Positions 30,049-41,536 are shown, counted from the stretch's first letter. The stretch is 64,000 nt of DNA from Ancylobacter defluvii (GCF_018390605.1 NZ_JAHBGD010000024.1:62001-126000), one strand, 5' to 3'. Notes: generated by a model from the sequence alone, not told the origin. Made by a program: numbers and translations.

Positions 30049-30202
30049 GGAGAGCCTTTCTCAACCTTCGACCTTTGAGGAAGCGGCCGCGGAAGCGGAC
30101 CGGCCATTCCCTCACCCCCATTCCTCTCCATCGAACTCGGCGGTTGCCGAGTTTGGGGCCGGGAGATGGGAGCTTCGACGGTGCCTCCCCTTCTTTCCCT
30201 AT

Positions 30203-30247
30203 CCCCGCTGGGGGAGAGGTTGCCCGCGCCGCGGGTCGGTGAGGGGA
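30203..30247 (-). repeat. Two-hairpin dispersed repeat, copy 1 (inverted)
   Basis: Read on the minus strand it begins CCCTCACCGACCCGC, folds a CCCGC/GCGGG hairpin and then a CCTCTCCCC/GGGG-type hairpin, matching the copies at 32683, 37171 and 41537. Confidence 0.75.
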
Positions 30248-30292
30248 GACACCATTTGGAGGCGCCGAAGACCCCTCACCCCACCCCTCTCC

Positions 30293-30320
30293 GTCAAAAC
30301 CGAATGCTTTCGGTTTTGAC
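30293..30320. repeat. Perfect 12-base hairpin with TGCT loop
   Basis: GTCAAAACCGAA, loop TGCT, TTCGGTTTTGAC. The hairpin at 32796-32819 has the same loop and layout with compensating stem changes. Confidence 0.75.
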
Positions 30321-30649
30321 CATCCGGATGCCGAACTCGACAACAGCCGAGTTCGGGGCCGGGAGAGGGAGCCGCCAGATCCGATCCCCACCGCCTTTTC
30401 CTCTCTCCGGTAGAGAAAGGTGGTCCGCGGAGTGGGGCGCCAAGGACCACACGATTGCGGAGCCGAAGAGCCCTCACTCCACCCTCCCCCCGACGGGGAG
30501 AGGGTGCCGCCAGATCCGGCGTCCGTCACCCTTTCCTCTTCCCATAGGGAGAGGTCGCCCGCGGCGCGAGGAGGGCGGCTCCCTCCTCATCCGGCCGCAG
30601 GCCTCACAAGGTCGACCTCACGGAGGCGACACCCGACAAGATCAGCGCC

Positions 30650-31687
30650 TCACATCGTCGACTTGGGTTCGGCGTCGTTGACGTTGACCCGGAACATGCC
30701 GTCCTTGATCTCCTTCTCGCGCACCAGCACCAGCTCGATCACCTCCGGCGGCACCTGCTTGGGGTCGAGGGTGGCGAGGCTGGCGCCGCCATGCGCCATA
30801 TAGGAGAACGGGCCGTAATCCTCGGCGGCGAAGGTGCCGTCCATCACCGCCTTGACGGCGCGATCGATGGTCGGCTCCATGTGCCACAACGCCGAGGCGA
30901 TCACGGTGCCGGGATACTGGGCGGAGGTGTCGATCACATTGCCGATCGCCTTCACCCCGCGCTCCTTGGCGGCATCGGAGACGCCAAAGCGCTCGGCGTA
31001 GAGAATGTCGGCGCCCTTGTCGATCTGGGCGAACGCGGCCTCCTTGGCCTTGGGCGGATCGTACCAGGAGTTGATGAAGGTCACGAGGAACTTCACGTTC
31101 GGGTTCACCGACAGCGCGCCCTCCATGAAGGCCTGCATCAGCCGGTTCACTTCCGGTATGGCATAGCCGCCGACCAGGCCGATGATGTTCGATTTGGTGG
31201 TCTTGCCCGCCACCATGCCGGTAAGGAAGGATGGCTCGTGGATGAAGTTGTCGAACACCGAGAGGTTCGGCTTGGTGGGGCCGAAGGAGGAGCCCATCAG
31301 ATAGGCGGTGCCGGGATAATCCGCCGCCACCTTGCGGGCCGGACGCTCCACCGCGAAGATCTCGCCCAGCACCAGATCAGCGCCCTCCTGCGAATATTGC
31401 CGCATCACCCGCTCATAGTCGGTATTGGCGACGTTCTCGGAGAATTTGTAGGTGATGTCGCCGCGCGCCTCGGCGGCCTTCAGCGCCTTGTGGATGCGCG
31501 AGACCCACTGCTGCTCCACCGGCACGGTATAGATCGCCGCTACCTTGATCGGCTTCGCCTTCGCCGCCACCGCGACGCCGCTGAAGCCGCCGAGCACCAG
31601 CGCCCCGGCGCCGAGGGCCAGCAGCTGGCGGCGATCGACGATCCCCGACGAAAAAAGTGGCACGGTTTCGGTTGATTTACGCACCAT
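30650..31687 (-). CDS. BMP-family (Med/PnrA-like) ABC transporter substrate-binding protein
   Basis: A 345-residue periplasmic protein. Start ATG 31687 has GGGGAGAA upstream; earlier ATGs are in leader sequence. The N-terminus DRRQLLALGAGALVLGG is a plausible twin-arginine signal, ending near AVAAKA. The mature domain matches the basic membrane protein family (KVAAIYTVPVEQQWVSRIHKAL, IIGLVGGYAIPEVNR, FINSWYDPPKAKEAA), which binds purine or pyrimidine nucleosides or nucleobases. It is first in the importer operon, separated from the ATPase by palindromic repeats that could favour its higher expression. Linkage to codA suggests cytosine or related bases as ligand. Confidence 0.9.
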   Translation of the reverse strand: MVRKSTETVPLFSSGIVDRRQLLALGAGALVLGGFSGVAVAAKAKPIKVAAIYTVPVEQQWVSRIHKALKAAEARGDITYKFSENVANTDYERVMRQYSQEGADLVLGEIFAVERPARKVAADYPGTAYLMGSSFGPTKPNLSVFDNFIHEPSFLTGMVAGKTTKSNIIGLVGGYAIPEVNRLMQAFMEGALSVNPNVKFLVTFINSWYDPPKAKEAAFAQIDKGADILYAERFGVSDAAKERGVKAIGNVIDTSAQYPGTVIASALWHMEPTIDRAVKAVMDGTFAAEDYGPFSYMAHGGASLATLDPKQVPPEVIELVLVREKEIKDGMFRVNVNDAEPKSTM

Positions 31688-31788
31688 GTTAACTTCTCCC
31701 CGAGCACGGAGCGCGCCTCGCATGCCGCGCCCCTTAACCGACAGTCTATGCGAGCGGCATGCCAATTTCGAACTGTTTGGTCCGAAAT

Positions 31789-32514
31789 TCACCGCTTCCG
31801 CCGCTCGTCCTCCCAGCAGGCCAGAAGATAGGTGCGAATGAAAGGCGGCATTGCCTCGCCGACATCGTCCGGTCCGCGCGCGACGACGACGTCCTCCAGC
31901 TCGGGGCGCTCCTCGGTGGCCAGGAAGGCACGGATGCGGGCGACGAGTTCGTCGGCGCCCAGCGGGCTGAACAGCTCCCGCATCAGGGCGATGCGCGAGC
32001 CGGCGAACACCCCGGTCCAGCCCGGCGCGATCTCGACCTCATCAGGTGCCAGCCCGGTCTCTTCGCCGAGTTCCCGCAGGACGCTGCCGGCGAGATCGAC
32101 CGTCCCGTCGGGCCGCAGATCGCTGAGATCAGGTGTGCCGGCGGCGAAATAGATGCGCCCGGCATTGGCGGTCCACGACGCCATGCGCCCGAGCAGGAAG
32201 GCACCATCCGCCGCGCGCAGCGCCGCCATGGAGAAGGCGTTGCAAACGCGCTCGTCGGCTTTTTCCTCGCCCGGACAATCGTGCCGCAGCCACCACAGCA
32301 GCGAGGCGAAATCGGCTTCGCGATAGCGGCCGGTGAGCACGCCATCCGCCAGATGATGACGGGCCAGCACCAGGATGCGCCCGTTCCACAGCGAGGGGTT
32401 CCGCTGCAACTGCGCGGCGAAGAAGGCATCTACCTCCGCCCGCCGGCTCTCGGCATAGTCCCAGGCGCCGGGTTCAATCCGCATGTCCAGGCGCTCGAGC
32501 GGCATCACCTGCAT
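31789..32514 (-). CDS. Nudix-like hydrolase
   Basis: A 241-residue protein. The C-terminal half of a Nudix box is clear (VLRELGEETGLA, giving R-E-L-x-E-E-x-G-L), but the glycine and glutamate that should sit 14 and 8 residues before its arginine are leucine and valine, so the box is only half canonical. The N-terminal half (ERLDMRIEPGAWDYAESRRAEVDAFF) is shared with alphaproteobacterial Nudix proteins of unknown substrate. The EE pair needed for metal is kept. It lies 101 bases upstream of the BMP gene on the same strand, but cotranscription is uncertain. An alternative ATG is at 32505. Confidence 0.75.
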   Translation of the reverse strand: MQVMPLERLDMRIEPGAWDYAESRRAEVDAFFAAQLQRNPSLWNGRILVLARHHLADGVLTGRYREADFASLLWWLRHDCPGEEKADERVCNAFSMAALRAADGAFLLGRMASWTANAGRIYFAAGTPDLSDLRPDGTVDLAGSVLRELGEETGLAPDEVEIAPGWTGVFAGSRIALMRELFSPLGADELVARIRAFLATEERPELEDVVVARGPDDVGEAMPPFIRTYLLACWEDERRKR

Positions 32515-32682
32515 CGGATGCTCCGCACGCTCATGCGGCAGCTCCGGCCGGGTGGGAGCGTGTCGTCGCGCGGGGGAGTGGCCGGCACGTACCGCCCCAC
32601 ATGGAGATCGCGCCTTCGCTCCCTCTACCCGAGGAAGAGAGAGTTGGGGCGCGGAAGCTCCCTGGCTCCCCAGCCGCGTCTC

Positions 32683-32730
32683 CCCTCACCGACCCGCTTC
32701 GCGGGCCACCTCTCCCCAACGGGGAGAGGG
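32683..32730 (+). repeat. Two-hairpin dispersed repeat, copy 2
   Basis: CCCTCACCGA, then CCCGC-TTC-GCGGG, then CCTCTCCCC-AAC-GGGGAGAGG. It lies between the PhzF and Nudix genes. The surrounding 32515-32825 stretch has no gene. Confidence 0.8.
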
Positions 32731-32795
32731 AAAGAGAAATGTCGCGCCGGACGGCCGGGCCCAAGGCAAGACCCGAGGGCGCGCCACCTCCGCAG

Positions 32796-32819
32796 CCAAG
32801 CCGGATGCTTCCGGCTTGG
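32796..32819. repeat. Hairpin with TGCT loop, second copy
   Basis: CCAAGCCGGA, loop TGCT, TCCGGCTTGG: a perfect 10-base stem 6 bases from the phzF stop. It may serve as a 3' end stem for that gene. Confidence 0.7.
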
Positions 32820-32825
32820 TGCGCC

Positions 32826-33722
32826 TCAGACATGCAGGACACCTTCGGCCACCACCACGGCCCCGCCACCGATGGTGACGCGGGTCAACGCTCCACCGGC
32901 CACGTCCAGCCCCAGCCGCACCAGGCTCGACCGGCCCATCTCGACGCCCTGGAGGATGTCATAGGCGGTGAAGCCTTCCGCCGGCGTCTCGCCCTGCATC
33001 AGCACCGCCGCCAGCGAAGCCGCCGCCGAGCCGGTGGCCGGGTCCTCGTCGATGCCCATATTGGCGGCGAACATGCGGGCGCGGAAATCGCCCTCCCCCT
33101 CGTCGTCGCGGCAGAACACATAGACGGAATCGGCGGTGCCGCCGAAGGCGCCGATCAGCCGCCCGGCGCTGGGGCTGATGCGGGCGAGCGCCGAGCGCGA
33201 CGCCAGCGGGATGCAGACGAAGGGCACGCCCGCCGAGGCGATCACCGGGCGATAGGCGTCGAAGCCGATATCCGATGTATCGAGACCCAGCGCCTGCGCG
33301 CAGGCTTCCACGCTCGGCGCCTCCTCGTCGAGGATCTCCGGAAGCCGGGGCACGGTGAAGGTGGCGGCGCCGGAGCGCGGGTTGCGCAAGCTCACATGGC
33401 ACGGCACCAGGCCGGCGCCCTCCTCCAGCACGAAATCCGCCGACAGCTCCACCTCGTCGCGCAGCGCGAGCAGGACGGCGGCGCCCACGGTGGGATGCCC
33501 GGCGAAGGGCAACTCGTGATTGGTGGTGAAGATGCGCAGCCTTGCGCGATGATCCGCATCGATCGGCGGCAGCACGAAGACCGTCTCCGACAGATTGAAC
33601 TCGCGGGCGATCGCCTGCATCTGGTTGCCGTCGAGGCCCTCGGAATCGAGGACGACGGCGAGCGGATTGCCCGCAAGGGCGCGGTCGGTGAAGACATCGA
33701 GCACGACGTAGCGGCGGGCCAT
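32826..33722 (-). CDS. PhzF-family isomerase
   Basis: A 298-residue protein of the PhzF/DapF-like fold. The N-terminal YVVLDVFTDRALAGNPLAVV, then EFNLSETVFV (the catalytic glutamate region) and NHELPFAGHPTVG are family hallmarks, repeated in the second half by DEDPATGSAA. PhzF isomerises a phenazine precursor, but most homologues belong to no phenazine cluster, and none is seen here, so substrate is unknown. The start lies 4 bases after the pdxY stop, suggesting cotranscription with pyridoxal kinase. Confidence 0.9.
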   Translation of the reverse strand: MARRYVVLDVFTDRALAGNPLAVVLDSEGLDGNQMQAIAREFNLSETVFVLPPIDADHRARLRIFTTNHELPFAGHPTVGAAVLLALRDEVELSADFVLEEGAGLVPCHVSLRNPRSGAATFTVPRLPEILDEEAPSVEACAQALGLDTSDIGFDAYRPVIASAGVPFVCIPLASRSALARISPSAGRLIGAFGGTADSVYVFCRDDEGEGDFRARMFAANMGIDEDPATGSAAASLAAVLMQGETPAEGFTAYDILQGVEMGRSSLVRLGLDVAGGALTRVTIGGGAVVVAEGVLHV

Positions 33723-33726
33723 GGCC

Positions 33727-34575
33727 TTACAGCTTCTCCGGGGTGAAAACGCGCGAAGGGGTGACGAACTCGTCCTGGGCGGCGACGGTGAGAATCTCCC
33801 GCGAGCCGGCCGCTGCCGTACGGGCAAGCAAACCATAGGCCGAGGACGACGCCTTGCCGAGCGCCTCCGCCGTGGAGTGGCTGCTCTTCCAATGCACGAA
33901 GAACAAGGCCGCGATGGCGTCGCCGGCGCCGTTGACCGAAATGCCGAGCTTGGGCGTGCGCACGCGATAGCAGCCGTCCGGCCCCGAGGCGAGCATGTCG
34001 ATCGAATCGGCGGGGGTGTCCGCCGTATGCAGGCTGGTGACCATGATGACGCGCGGGCCGGTGGCATGCACCGCCTCGCAGGCGCGCCGCGCGTCCTCCA
34101 GCGTCGAGGTGGTGCGCCCGGACAGGAAATCGAGCTCGAATTGATTCGGCGTGATGATATCGGCGGCCGGCACGGCGCGGTCGCGCATGAATTCCGGGAT
34201 GCCCGGCCGGACATACATGCCGGTGTCGATGTCGCCCATCACCGGGTCGCAGCAATAATGCGCGGCGCTGTTGGCGGCCTTGACCCGGCCGACGGCGTCG
34301 AGAATGGCGTCGCCGATCTGCGCGGTGCCCATATAGCCCGACAGCACGCCATCGCAGCGCGGCAGCGCGCCGAGATGATCGATGCCGGCGACGAGATCCT
34401 GGATGTGCTCGGCGCCGAACACCTCACCGCGCCAGGAACCGTAACCGGTGTGATTGGAGAACTGCACCGTCTGCAGCCCCCACACCTCATGGCCGAGCCT
34501 TTGCATCGGGAACATGGCCGATGCGTTGCCCACATGCCCGTAGGCAACCCATGATTGAATGGAAAGGATATTCAT
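33727..34575 (-). CDS. pdxY: Pyridoxal kinase
   Basis: A 282-residue ribokinase-fold kinase for vitamin B6 salvage, making pyridoxal 5'-phosphate. PdxY hallmarks: MNILSIQSWVAYGHVGNASA at the N-terminus, SGYMGTAQIG, CDPVMGD, ADIITPNQFELDFLSG and the anion-hole NGAGDAIAALF with its catalytic aspartate. It is divergent from the amidase gene; the 212-base gap between them should hold promoters for both. It probably cotranscribes with phzF. Confidence 0.92.
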   Translation of the reverse strand: MNILSIQSWVAYGHVGNASAMFPMQRLGHEVWGLQTVQFSNHTGYGSWRGEVFGAEHIQDLVAGIDHLGALPRCDGVLSGYMGTAQIGDAILDAVGRVKAANSAAHYCCDPVMGDIDTGMYVRPGIPEFMRDRAVPAADIITPNQFELDFLSGRTTSTLEDARRACEAVHATGPRVIMVTSLHTADTPADSIDMLASGPDGCYRVRTPKLGISVNGAGDAIAALFFVHWKSSHSTAEALGKASSSAYGLLARTAAAGSREILTVAAQDEFVTPSRVFTPEKL

Positions 34576-34787
34576 CTGCACGCGCCCCGGCCTAGCGAAG
34601 AACGATCCGCGCATAACGCTGCCGATGCAAGGGCACAAACGAAATTAGATGTGCGGATCCATAATGTTGGCGTGCGGAGTGTCGCATGCGATACGCTTTT
34701 GGCCGACAATATCCGGTGCCTCGTCCGGTGCTTCGCCGCGGGCAGCACCCCAACCCCGTCCCCAGCCGAGAGATCGTTCCAGAAATC

Positions 34788-36056
34788 ATGACCGTGATGC
34801 TTTCCGCCTGCGCCCTCGCCGCCGCCATCCGCTCCGGGGACCTTGCCCCCGCCGAGGTTGCGGCCCGTTGCGCCGCGGCGATCGCCGAACGGGAGGAGGA
34901 GATTCGCGCCTTCACCGCCCTCGATCTCGACGCGATGCAGGAGCAGGCGCGGCGCCCCGACCTTGCCGGCTTGCCCCTTGCCGGGTTGCCGGTCGGGGTG
35001 AAGGACGTGTTCGACACCGTCGACTTCCCGACCGCCTACGGATCGCGGGCCTATTGCCGCCACCGCCCGGCCGCCGATGCCCCGGTGGTGCGGATGATCG
35101 CCCGCGCCGGCGGCCTCGTCGCCGGCAAGACCTCCACCACCGAATTCGCCTTCACCGCCCCGACGACCACGCGCAACCCGCACCGCACCGCCCATACGCC
35201 GGGCGGTTCCTCCTCCGGCTCGGCGGCGGCGGTGGCGGCGGGCATGGTGCCGCTGGCCATCGGCTCGCAGACCGCCGGCTCGGTGATCCGGCCGGCCTCC
35301 TATTGCGGCGTCACCGGCTACAAGCCGTCCTTCAAGCTGATCCCGATGCTCGGCAGCAAGACGTTTTCCTGGTCGCTCGACACCATCGGCCTGTTCGCCG
35401 CCGGCGTGGCCGATGTCGCCTTCGGTGCCAGCGCCATCACCGGCCGGCCGCTGGCGATCGACCCGGCCGCCCGGCCGCCGCGCCTCGCCATCGTCCGCAC
35501 CTCGCGCGCCGGCTCGGCGAGCCCCGACGCCGATGCGGCGCTCCATGCGGCGATGCGCGCCGCCGAGCGGGCGCGGGCCAGCATACGGGAGGTCACGCTG
35601 CCGCCCGAGGTGGAGACCGCCGACGACGCCCACGCCATCGTCCAGGCCTATGAGGCGGCGCTCGCCCTCGCCGACGAGTGGGACCGGCATCGCGACCTGC
35701 TGTCGCCGCAGCTGGTCGCCTATCTTGAGCAGGCGACGACGGTGACGCCGGAGGCCTATGATGCGGCGCGGCGCACCACCCGGCTGGCGCGCCACGCCTT
35801 CACCGATCTGGTGGAAGGCTTCGACGCCGTGCTGACCTATTCGGCGCCGGGCGAGGCGCCGGTCGGGCTGGCCTCCACCGGCTCCTCGATCTTCAACCGG
35901 CTATGGACGCTGCTGGGGGCGCCCTGCATCAACGTTGCCGGCTCCACCGGCGCCAGCGGCTTGCCGATCGGCGTGCAGATCGTCGGCCGGTTCGGCCGCG
36001 ACCGCGCCGCGCTCACCGCCGCCGCCTTCGTCGAGAAGGCGATCCGCGCCGCGTGA
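34788..36056 (+). CDS. Amidase signature-family hydrolase
   Basis: A 422-residue Ser-cisSer-Lys amidase. The lysine is in GLPVGVKDVFDT near residue 65, the glycine/serine core is TPGGSSSGSAAAVAAG and the nucleophile lies in IGSQTAGSVIRPA. The C-terminal substrate region is short, ending with INVAGSTGASGLPIGVQIVG. GatCAB glutamyl-tRNA amidotransferase subunit A is unlikely because there are no gatB or gatC neighbours and the protein is shorter. Amide substrate unknown. The stop is 4 bases from the convergent LssY gene. Confidence 0.88.
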   Translation: MTVMLSACALAAAIRSGDLAPAEVAARCAAAIAEREEEIRAFTALDLDAMQEQARRPDLAGLPLAGLPVGVKDVFDTVDFPTAYGSRAYCRHRPAADAPVVRMIARAGGLVAGKTSTTEFAFTAPTTTRNPHRTAHTPGGSSSGSAAAVAAGMVPLAIGSQTAGSVIRPASYCGVTGYKPSFKLIPMLGSKTFSWSLDTIGLFAAGVADVAFGASAITGRPLAIDPAARPPRLAIVRTSRAGSASPDADAALHAAMRAAERARASIREVTLPPEVETADDAHAIVQAYEAALALADEWDRHRDLLSPQLVAYLEQATTVTPEAYDAARRTTRLARHAFTDLVEGFDAVLTYSAPGEAPVGLASTGSSIFNRLWTLLGAPCINVAGSTGASGLPIGVQIVGRFGRDRAALTAAAFVEKAIRAA

Positions 36057-36060
36057 GCGC

Positions 36061-36873
36061 TCATTCGCCGCCGGCCAGCCCCTCGACGCTCTTCCAGAGC
36101 TGGTCCTTCAACCCGACCAAGGGCGGCGGGGCGATGATGGTGGCCGGCCCGGACGCCGGGACGCCGTCGGCGACCAGCCGGCCGAAGCGGACCTCGCCAT
36201 CGGTGTAATAGGGATCGCCGCCGCCATTGCGGCCGAACACCACCGGGCCGAGGCCGGTGACCTGGTAGATGGCGGTGAGCCTATGGGCGCGGTCGAGATC
36301 GGCGATCAGCAGATCGCGCACCGCATCGACATCCGGCCCGATATGATGGGTGACGGCGCCGGTGTAGTGGCTCAGCCCGACGCCGCGATCATAGGTCGCC
36401 GAGCCGAGCCAGACCGGGCGGCGCTCGGCGCCGACGTCCAGCACCTTCCAGAACCGCACATGATCGCGGCGGTCGGCGCTGCGGCCGACCTCCTTCTCGA
36501 AGGCGAGGTCCTCCGGGCGGCCGTCATAATAGAGCGGGCTGACCGGAGCCTTCAGGTCTGGCCGGTCGAGCAGCACCGAGCCGATGATGGCGAGGCTGGA
36601 TTTCAGCGTCACCGGATCGGCGGCGCGCCATCCGGCGGCGTACATGGCGCGGATGACGTCCTCGCGCGAGCCGACGAGGCCGACATCGATGGGATCGCCG
36701 GGGATGCCCTGCTTCGTCTGCGTCACCATCGGCAGGTGCTTGATGCCGGGCTGGTTCTGGTGATGCGTCCACAGGCGCGGCAGCATCACATAGGCCAGCG
36801 CCGCCCAGACGAGGAAGGCCAGCAGGGCCCAATGCCAGATGGGCCGGAGATCGTGCTTCACGGATGGCGGCAT
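36061..36873 (-). CDS. LssY C-terminal domain protein, membrane-anchored
   Basis: A 270-residue protein with one N-terminal transmembrane helix (IWHWALLAFLVWAALAYVML), then a LssY_C domain (about residues 45-260, with DVGLVGSREDVIRAMYAAGW and PVWLGSATYDRGVGLS). LssY-like domains are found next to PAP2 phosphatases or type I secretion genes in other bacteria, but neither is here, so the role is unknown. GAGG lies 8 bases before ATG 36873. Convergent with the amidase, and separated by a repeat-rich gap from metH. Confidence 0.82.
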   Translation of the reverse strand: MPPSVKHDLRPIWHWALLAFLVWAALAYVMLPRLWTHHQNQPGIKHLPMVTQTKQGIPGDPIDVGLVGSREDVIRAMYAAGWRAADPVTLKSSLAIIGSVLLDRPDLKAPVSPLYYDGRPEDLAFEKEVGRSADRRDHVRFWKVLDVGAERRPVWLGSATYDRGVGLSHYTGAVTHHIGPDVDAVRDLLIADLDRAHRLTAIYQVTGLGPVVFGRNGGGDPYYTDGEVRFGRLVADGVPASGPATIIAPPPLVGLKDQLWKSVEGLAGGE

Positions 36874-37108
36874 GCAGGCGCCCTCAGAGGATGGAGACGA
36901 TCGCCCGCCATGCGGGAGAGGCGGGCAGCGTATCGCGCTTCGCACCGGTCGTGCGAGACGTGAGAGAGCCACGGGATGGCGGTCATTGCCGTGGGACGGG
37001 ACAAGGCATCGGATGCCCGGAGCAAACCCGAACATGGCGGTGCCCGACGGCGTTTGCGGGCGCAATCTGCGGCGCATGTGGTGGTCATCCGGTCCGCAGA
37101 ACGACCTT

Positions 37109-37299
37109 CCCCCTCTCCCCCGGGGAGAGGGGTGGGGTGAGGCGCCTTCTTTACTTCCCCATGTTGTCCCCCCTCACCGACCGGCTGCGCCGGCCACCTC
37201 TCCCCAATGGGGAGAGGGAAAGAACAAGGGACGGCGTGGGCACCGGGTTCGTCCAGCGGACCCGCCCGTCTCCCTCTCCCGATGGGGCGAGGAAAGGAA
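37109..37299. repeat. Cluster of palindromic repeats downstream of metH, including copy 3
   Basis: CCCCTCTCCCC and GGGGAGAGGGG flank one C at 37110-37132. A full two-hairpin copy is at 37171-37218 (CCCTCACCGA, CCGGC-TGC-GCCGG, CCTCTCCCC-AAT-GGGGAGAGG). A degenerate stem lies at 37262-37296. The whole gap 36874-37325 has no gene. Confidence 0.8.
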
Positions 37300-37325
37300 A
37301 GCGCGAGGGCGGCAAAGGGCGCGCC

Positions 37326-40007
<2,682 letters not shown>

Positions 40008-40083
40008 GACCGATGCTCTGTCTGCTGGATGACGGAAAGGCGGAGGGTGGGCCGACGCGAGGAAAGCCGGCGCGGCGCGGTGT

Positions 40084-41151
40084 TCATACCCGCATCTCGA
40101 AGGGCTCGAGGCCGGACAGGCGCAGGCGCGGCGCGACCTCGGGGATCGCGCGCGGCGCGTGCGGCGCGACCGCCTTGGCCAGGGCGCCGATATGGTCCGG
40201 CGTGGTGCCGCAGCAACCGCCGACGATGTTGACCAGGCCGGAGGCGGCGAACTCGCCGACCAGCTTCGCCATCGCCTCCGGGCTCTCGTCATAGAGGCCG
40301 AACTCGTTGGGCAGGCCGGCATTCGGATAGGCGCAGACGAAGGTGTCGGCGATGCGCGAGAGCTCGTCGATATGAGCGCGCATCTCCTTGGCGCCGAGCG
40401 CGCAGTTCAGACCGATGGAGAAAGGCTGGGCGTGGCGCAGCGAGTTCCAGAACGCCTCCGGGGTCTGGCCGGAAAGCGTACGGCCCGAGAGATCGGTGAT
40501 GGTGCCGGAGATCATCACCGGCACGCGGATCCGGCGCGCCTCGAACAGCCGCTCGATGGCGAACACCGCGGCCTTGGCGTTCAGCGTGTCGAAGATGGTC
40601 TCGATCAGCAGGAGATCGGCGCCGCCGTCGAGCAGCGCGCCGGCCTGCTCGCCATAGGCGGTGGCGAGTTCATCGAAGGAGGTGGCGCGGAAGCCGGGAT
40701 CGTTGACGTCCGGCGAGATCGAGGCGGTGCGGTTGGTCGGCCCGATGGCGCCGGCGACGAAGCGGCGGCGACCGTCCTTCGCCTCGGCCAGCCTGGCGGC
40801 TTCCTTGGCCAGCCGGGCGCCCTCGAAGTTCAGCTCGTAGACCAGGCTCTCCATGCCGTAATCGGCCATGGCGATGGTGGTGCCGGAGAAGGTGTTGGTC
40901 TCGACCATATCCGCCCCCGCCAGGAAATAGGCGAGGTGGATGTCGCGCACCGCTTCCGGCCGGGTGAGGTTCAACAGGTCGTTATTGCCCTTGAGGTCGC
41001 GGTTCCAGGTCTTGAAGCGCTCGCCGCGATAGCCGGCCTCGTCGAGCTTCAATTGCTGGATCATCGTGCCCATGGCGCCGTCGAGCACGAGGATGCGCTC
41101 GGCGGCGGCCGCGCGAAGGGCGTCGAAGGTGTCGGTCGGCTGAACGGTCAT
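40084..41151 (-). CDS. Homocysteine-binding methyltransferase subunit of split methionine synthase
   Basis: A 355-residue stand-alone homocysteine S-methyltransferase domain, equal to the first module of E. coli Met[18 protein letters not shown] near residue 20 opens the barrel. The zinc ligands that activate homocysteine are the cysteine in GLNCALGA and the CC pair in [17 protein letters not shown] lies 7 bases before the ATG. Together with the 893-residue gene downstream it gives a complete split MetH. Alternatively it could act alone as a MHT-type enzyme, but the arrangement favours the split enzyme. Confidence 0.9.
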   Translation of the reverse strand: MTVQPTDTFDALRAAAAERILVLDGAMGTMIQQLKLDEAGYRGERFKTWNRDLKGNNDLLNLTRPEAVRDIHLAYFLAGADMVETNTFSGTTIAMADYGMESLVYELNFEGARLAKEAARLAEAKDGRRRFVAGAIGPTNRTASISPDVNDPGFRATSFDELATAYGEQAGALLDGGADLLLIETIFDTLNAKAAVFAIERLFEARRIRVPVMISGTITDLSGRTLSGQTPEAFWNSLRHAQPFSIGLNCALGAKEMRAHIDELSRIADTFVCAYPNAGLPNEFGLYDESPEAMAKLVGEFAASGLVNIVGGCCGTTPDHIGALAKAVAPHAPRAIPEVAPRLRLSGLEPFEMRV

Positions 41152-41162
41152 GGGGCGGCTCC

Positions 41163-41534
41163 TTACTCCCTCTCCCCGTCGGGGAGAGGGGTGGGGTGAG
41201 GGGTGCTCGCGCGCAAAGTTTCCATAATGCGCGCGAGAACGCCCTCGATATTTTCGTTCACTTCGTTATTCCAGAAGCGGATGACGAGATAGCCATGGAC
41301 TTCGATGATCCGGGTCCGTTCGGCATCTGTCTCAGTGGAATGCTGGCCGCCATCGAGTTCGACAGCCAGTTTTGCGTCCGGGCAAAGAAAATCGACGACA
41401 TAGCAACCCACCGGAACCTGGCGGCGGAATTTCCATCCGCCGAGCTGGCGGTTGCGCAGATATGCCCAAAGTCGCTGTTCCGCGTCGGTCTGATCCCGTC
41501 GCAACCGGCGCGCTCTCCATACCCTGCCATCCAT
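41163..41534 (-). CDS. DUF559 protein, Vsr-like endonuclease fold
   Basis: A 123-residue protein. The DUF559 core has [20 protein letters not shown], then [23 protein letters not shown], which keeps the acidic pattern of the Vsr/PD-(D/E)xK nuclease fold, and [13 protein letters not shown]. Function in the family is uncharacterised. The gene is bracketed by dispersed repeats: the copy at 41537-41582 ends just before the ATG and supplies its G-rich ribosome-binding region, and the copy at 41166-41203 encodes the final [11 protein letters not shown] residues. A GTG at 41543 would start within the repeat. It looks inserted between metF and metH. Confidence 0.8.
   Translation of the reverse strand: MDGRVWRARRLRRDQTDAEQRLWAYLRNRQLGGWKFRRQVPVGCYVVDFLCPDAKLAVELDGGQHSTETDAERTRIIEVHGYLVIRFWNNEVNENIEGVLARIMETLRASTPHPTPLPDGERE
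41166..41203. repeat. Partial palindromic repeat covering the DUF559 gene 3' end
   Basis: CCCTCTCCCC-GTC-GGGGAGAGGG followed by TGGGGTGAGGGG. This is the right half of the dispersed element, and part of it is translated. Confidence 0.75.
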
Positions 41535-41536
41535 CC

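Larger units (their letters stand above)
30049..30649. repeat. Palindromic repeat mosaic within the BMP importer operon
   Basis: No gene. The stretch is packed with inverted repeats: AACTCGGC-GGTT-GCCGAGTT (30034 offset, at 30134-30153), an inverted copy of the two-hairpin element (30203-30247), a 12-base perfect stem with TGCT loop (30293-30320), CCGAACTCG/CGAGTTCGG (30331-30356) and further CCTCTCC-type stems to about 30570. It separates the binding-protein gene from the ATPase gene. By analogy with REP/BIME elements in malE-malF, it may stabilise the upstream mRNA or attenuate the downstream genes. Confidence 0.75.

Noticed and set aside
30049-30649. Short ORFs within the repeat mosaic
   Set aside because: They translate palindromic repeats (PLPSPLGRG-like peptides), a common false-gene source.
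32461-32490. GGTTCAATCC resembling a tRNA T-arm
   Set aside because: It is inside the Nudix coding sequence and no cloverleaf can be drawn around it.
37081-37320. Possible CRISPR array in repeated CCTCTCCCC units
   Set aside because: Units are unevenly spaced, inverted and palindromic, without unique spacers; no cas gene is near.
40008-40322. Upstream extension of the metH folate/B12 protein
   Set aside because: The frame runs into the homocysteine-module gene in a wrong frame; [12 protein letters not shown] right after ATG 40007 is the natural domain start.
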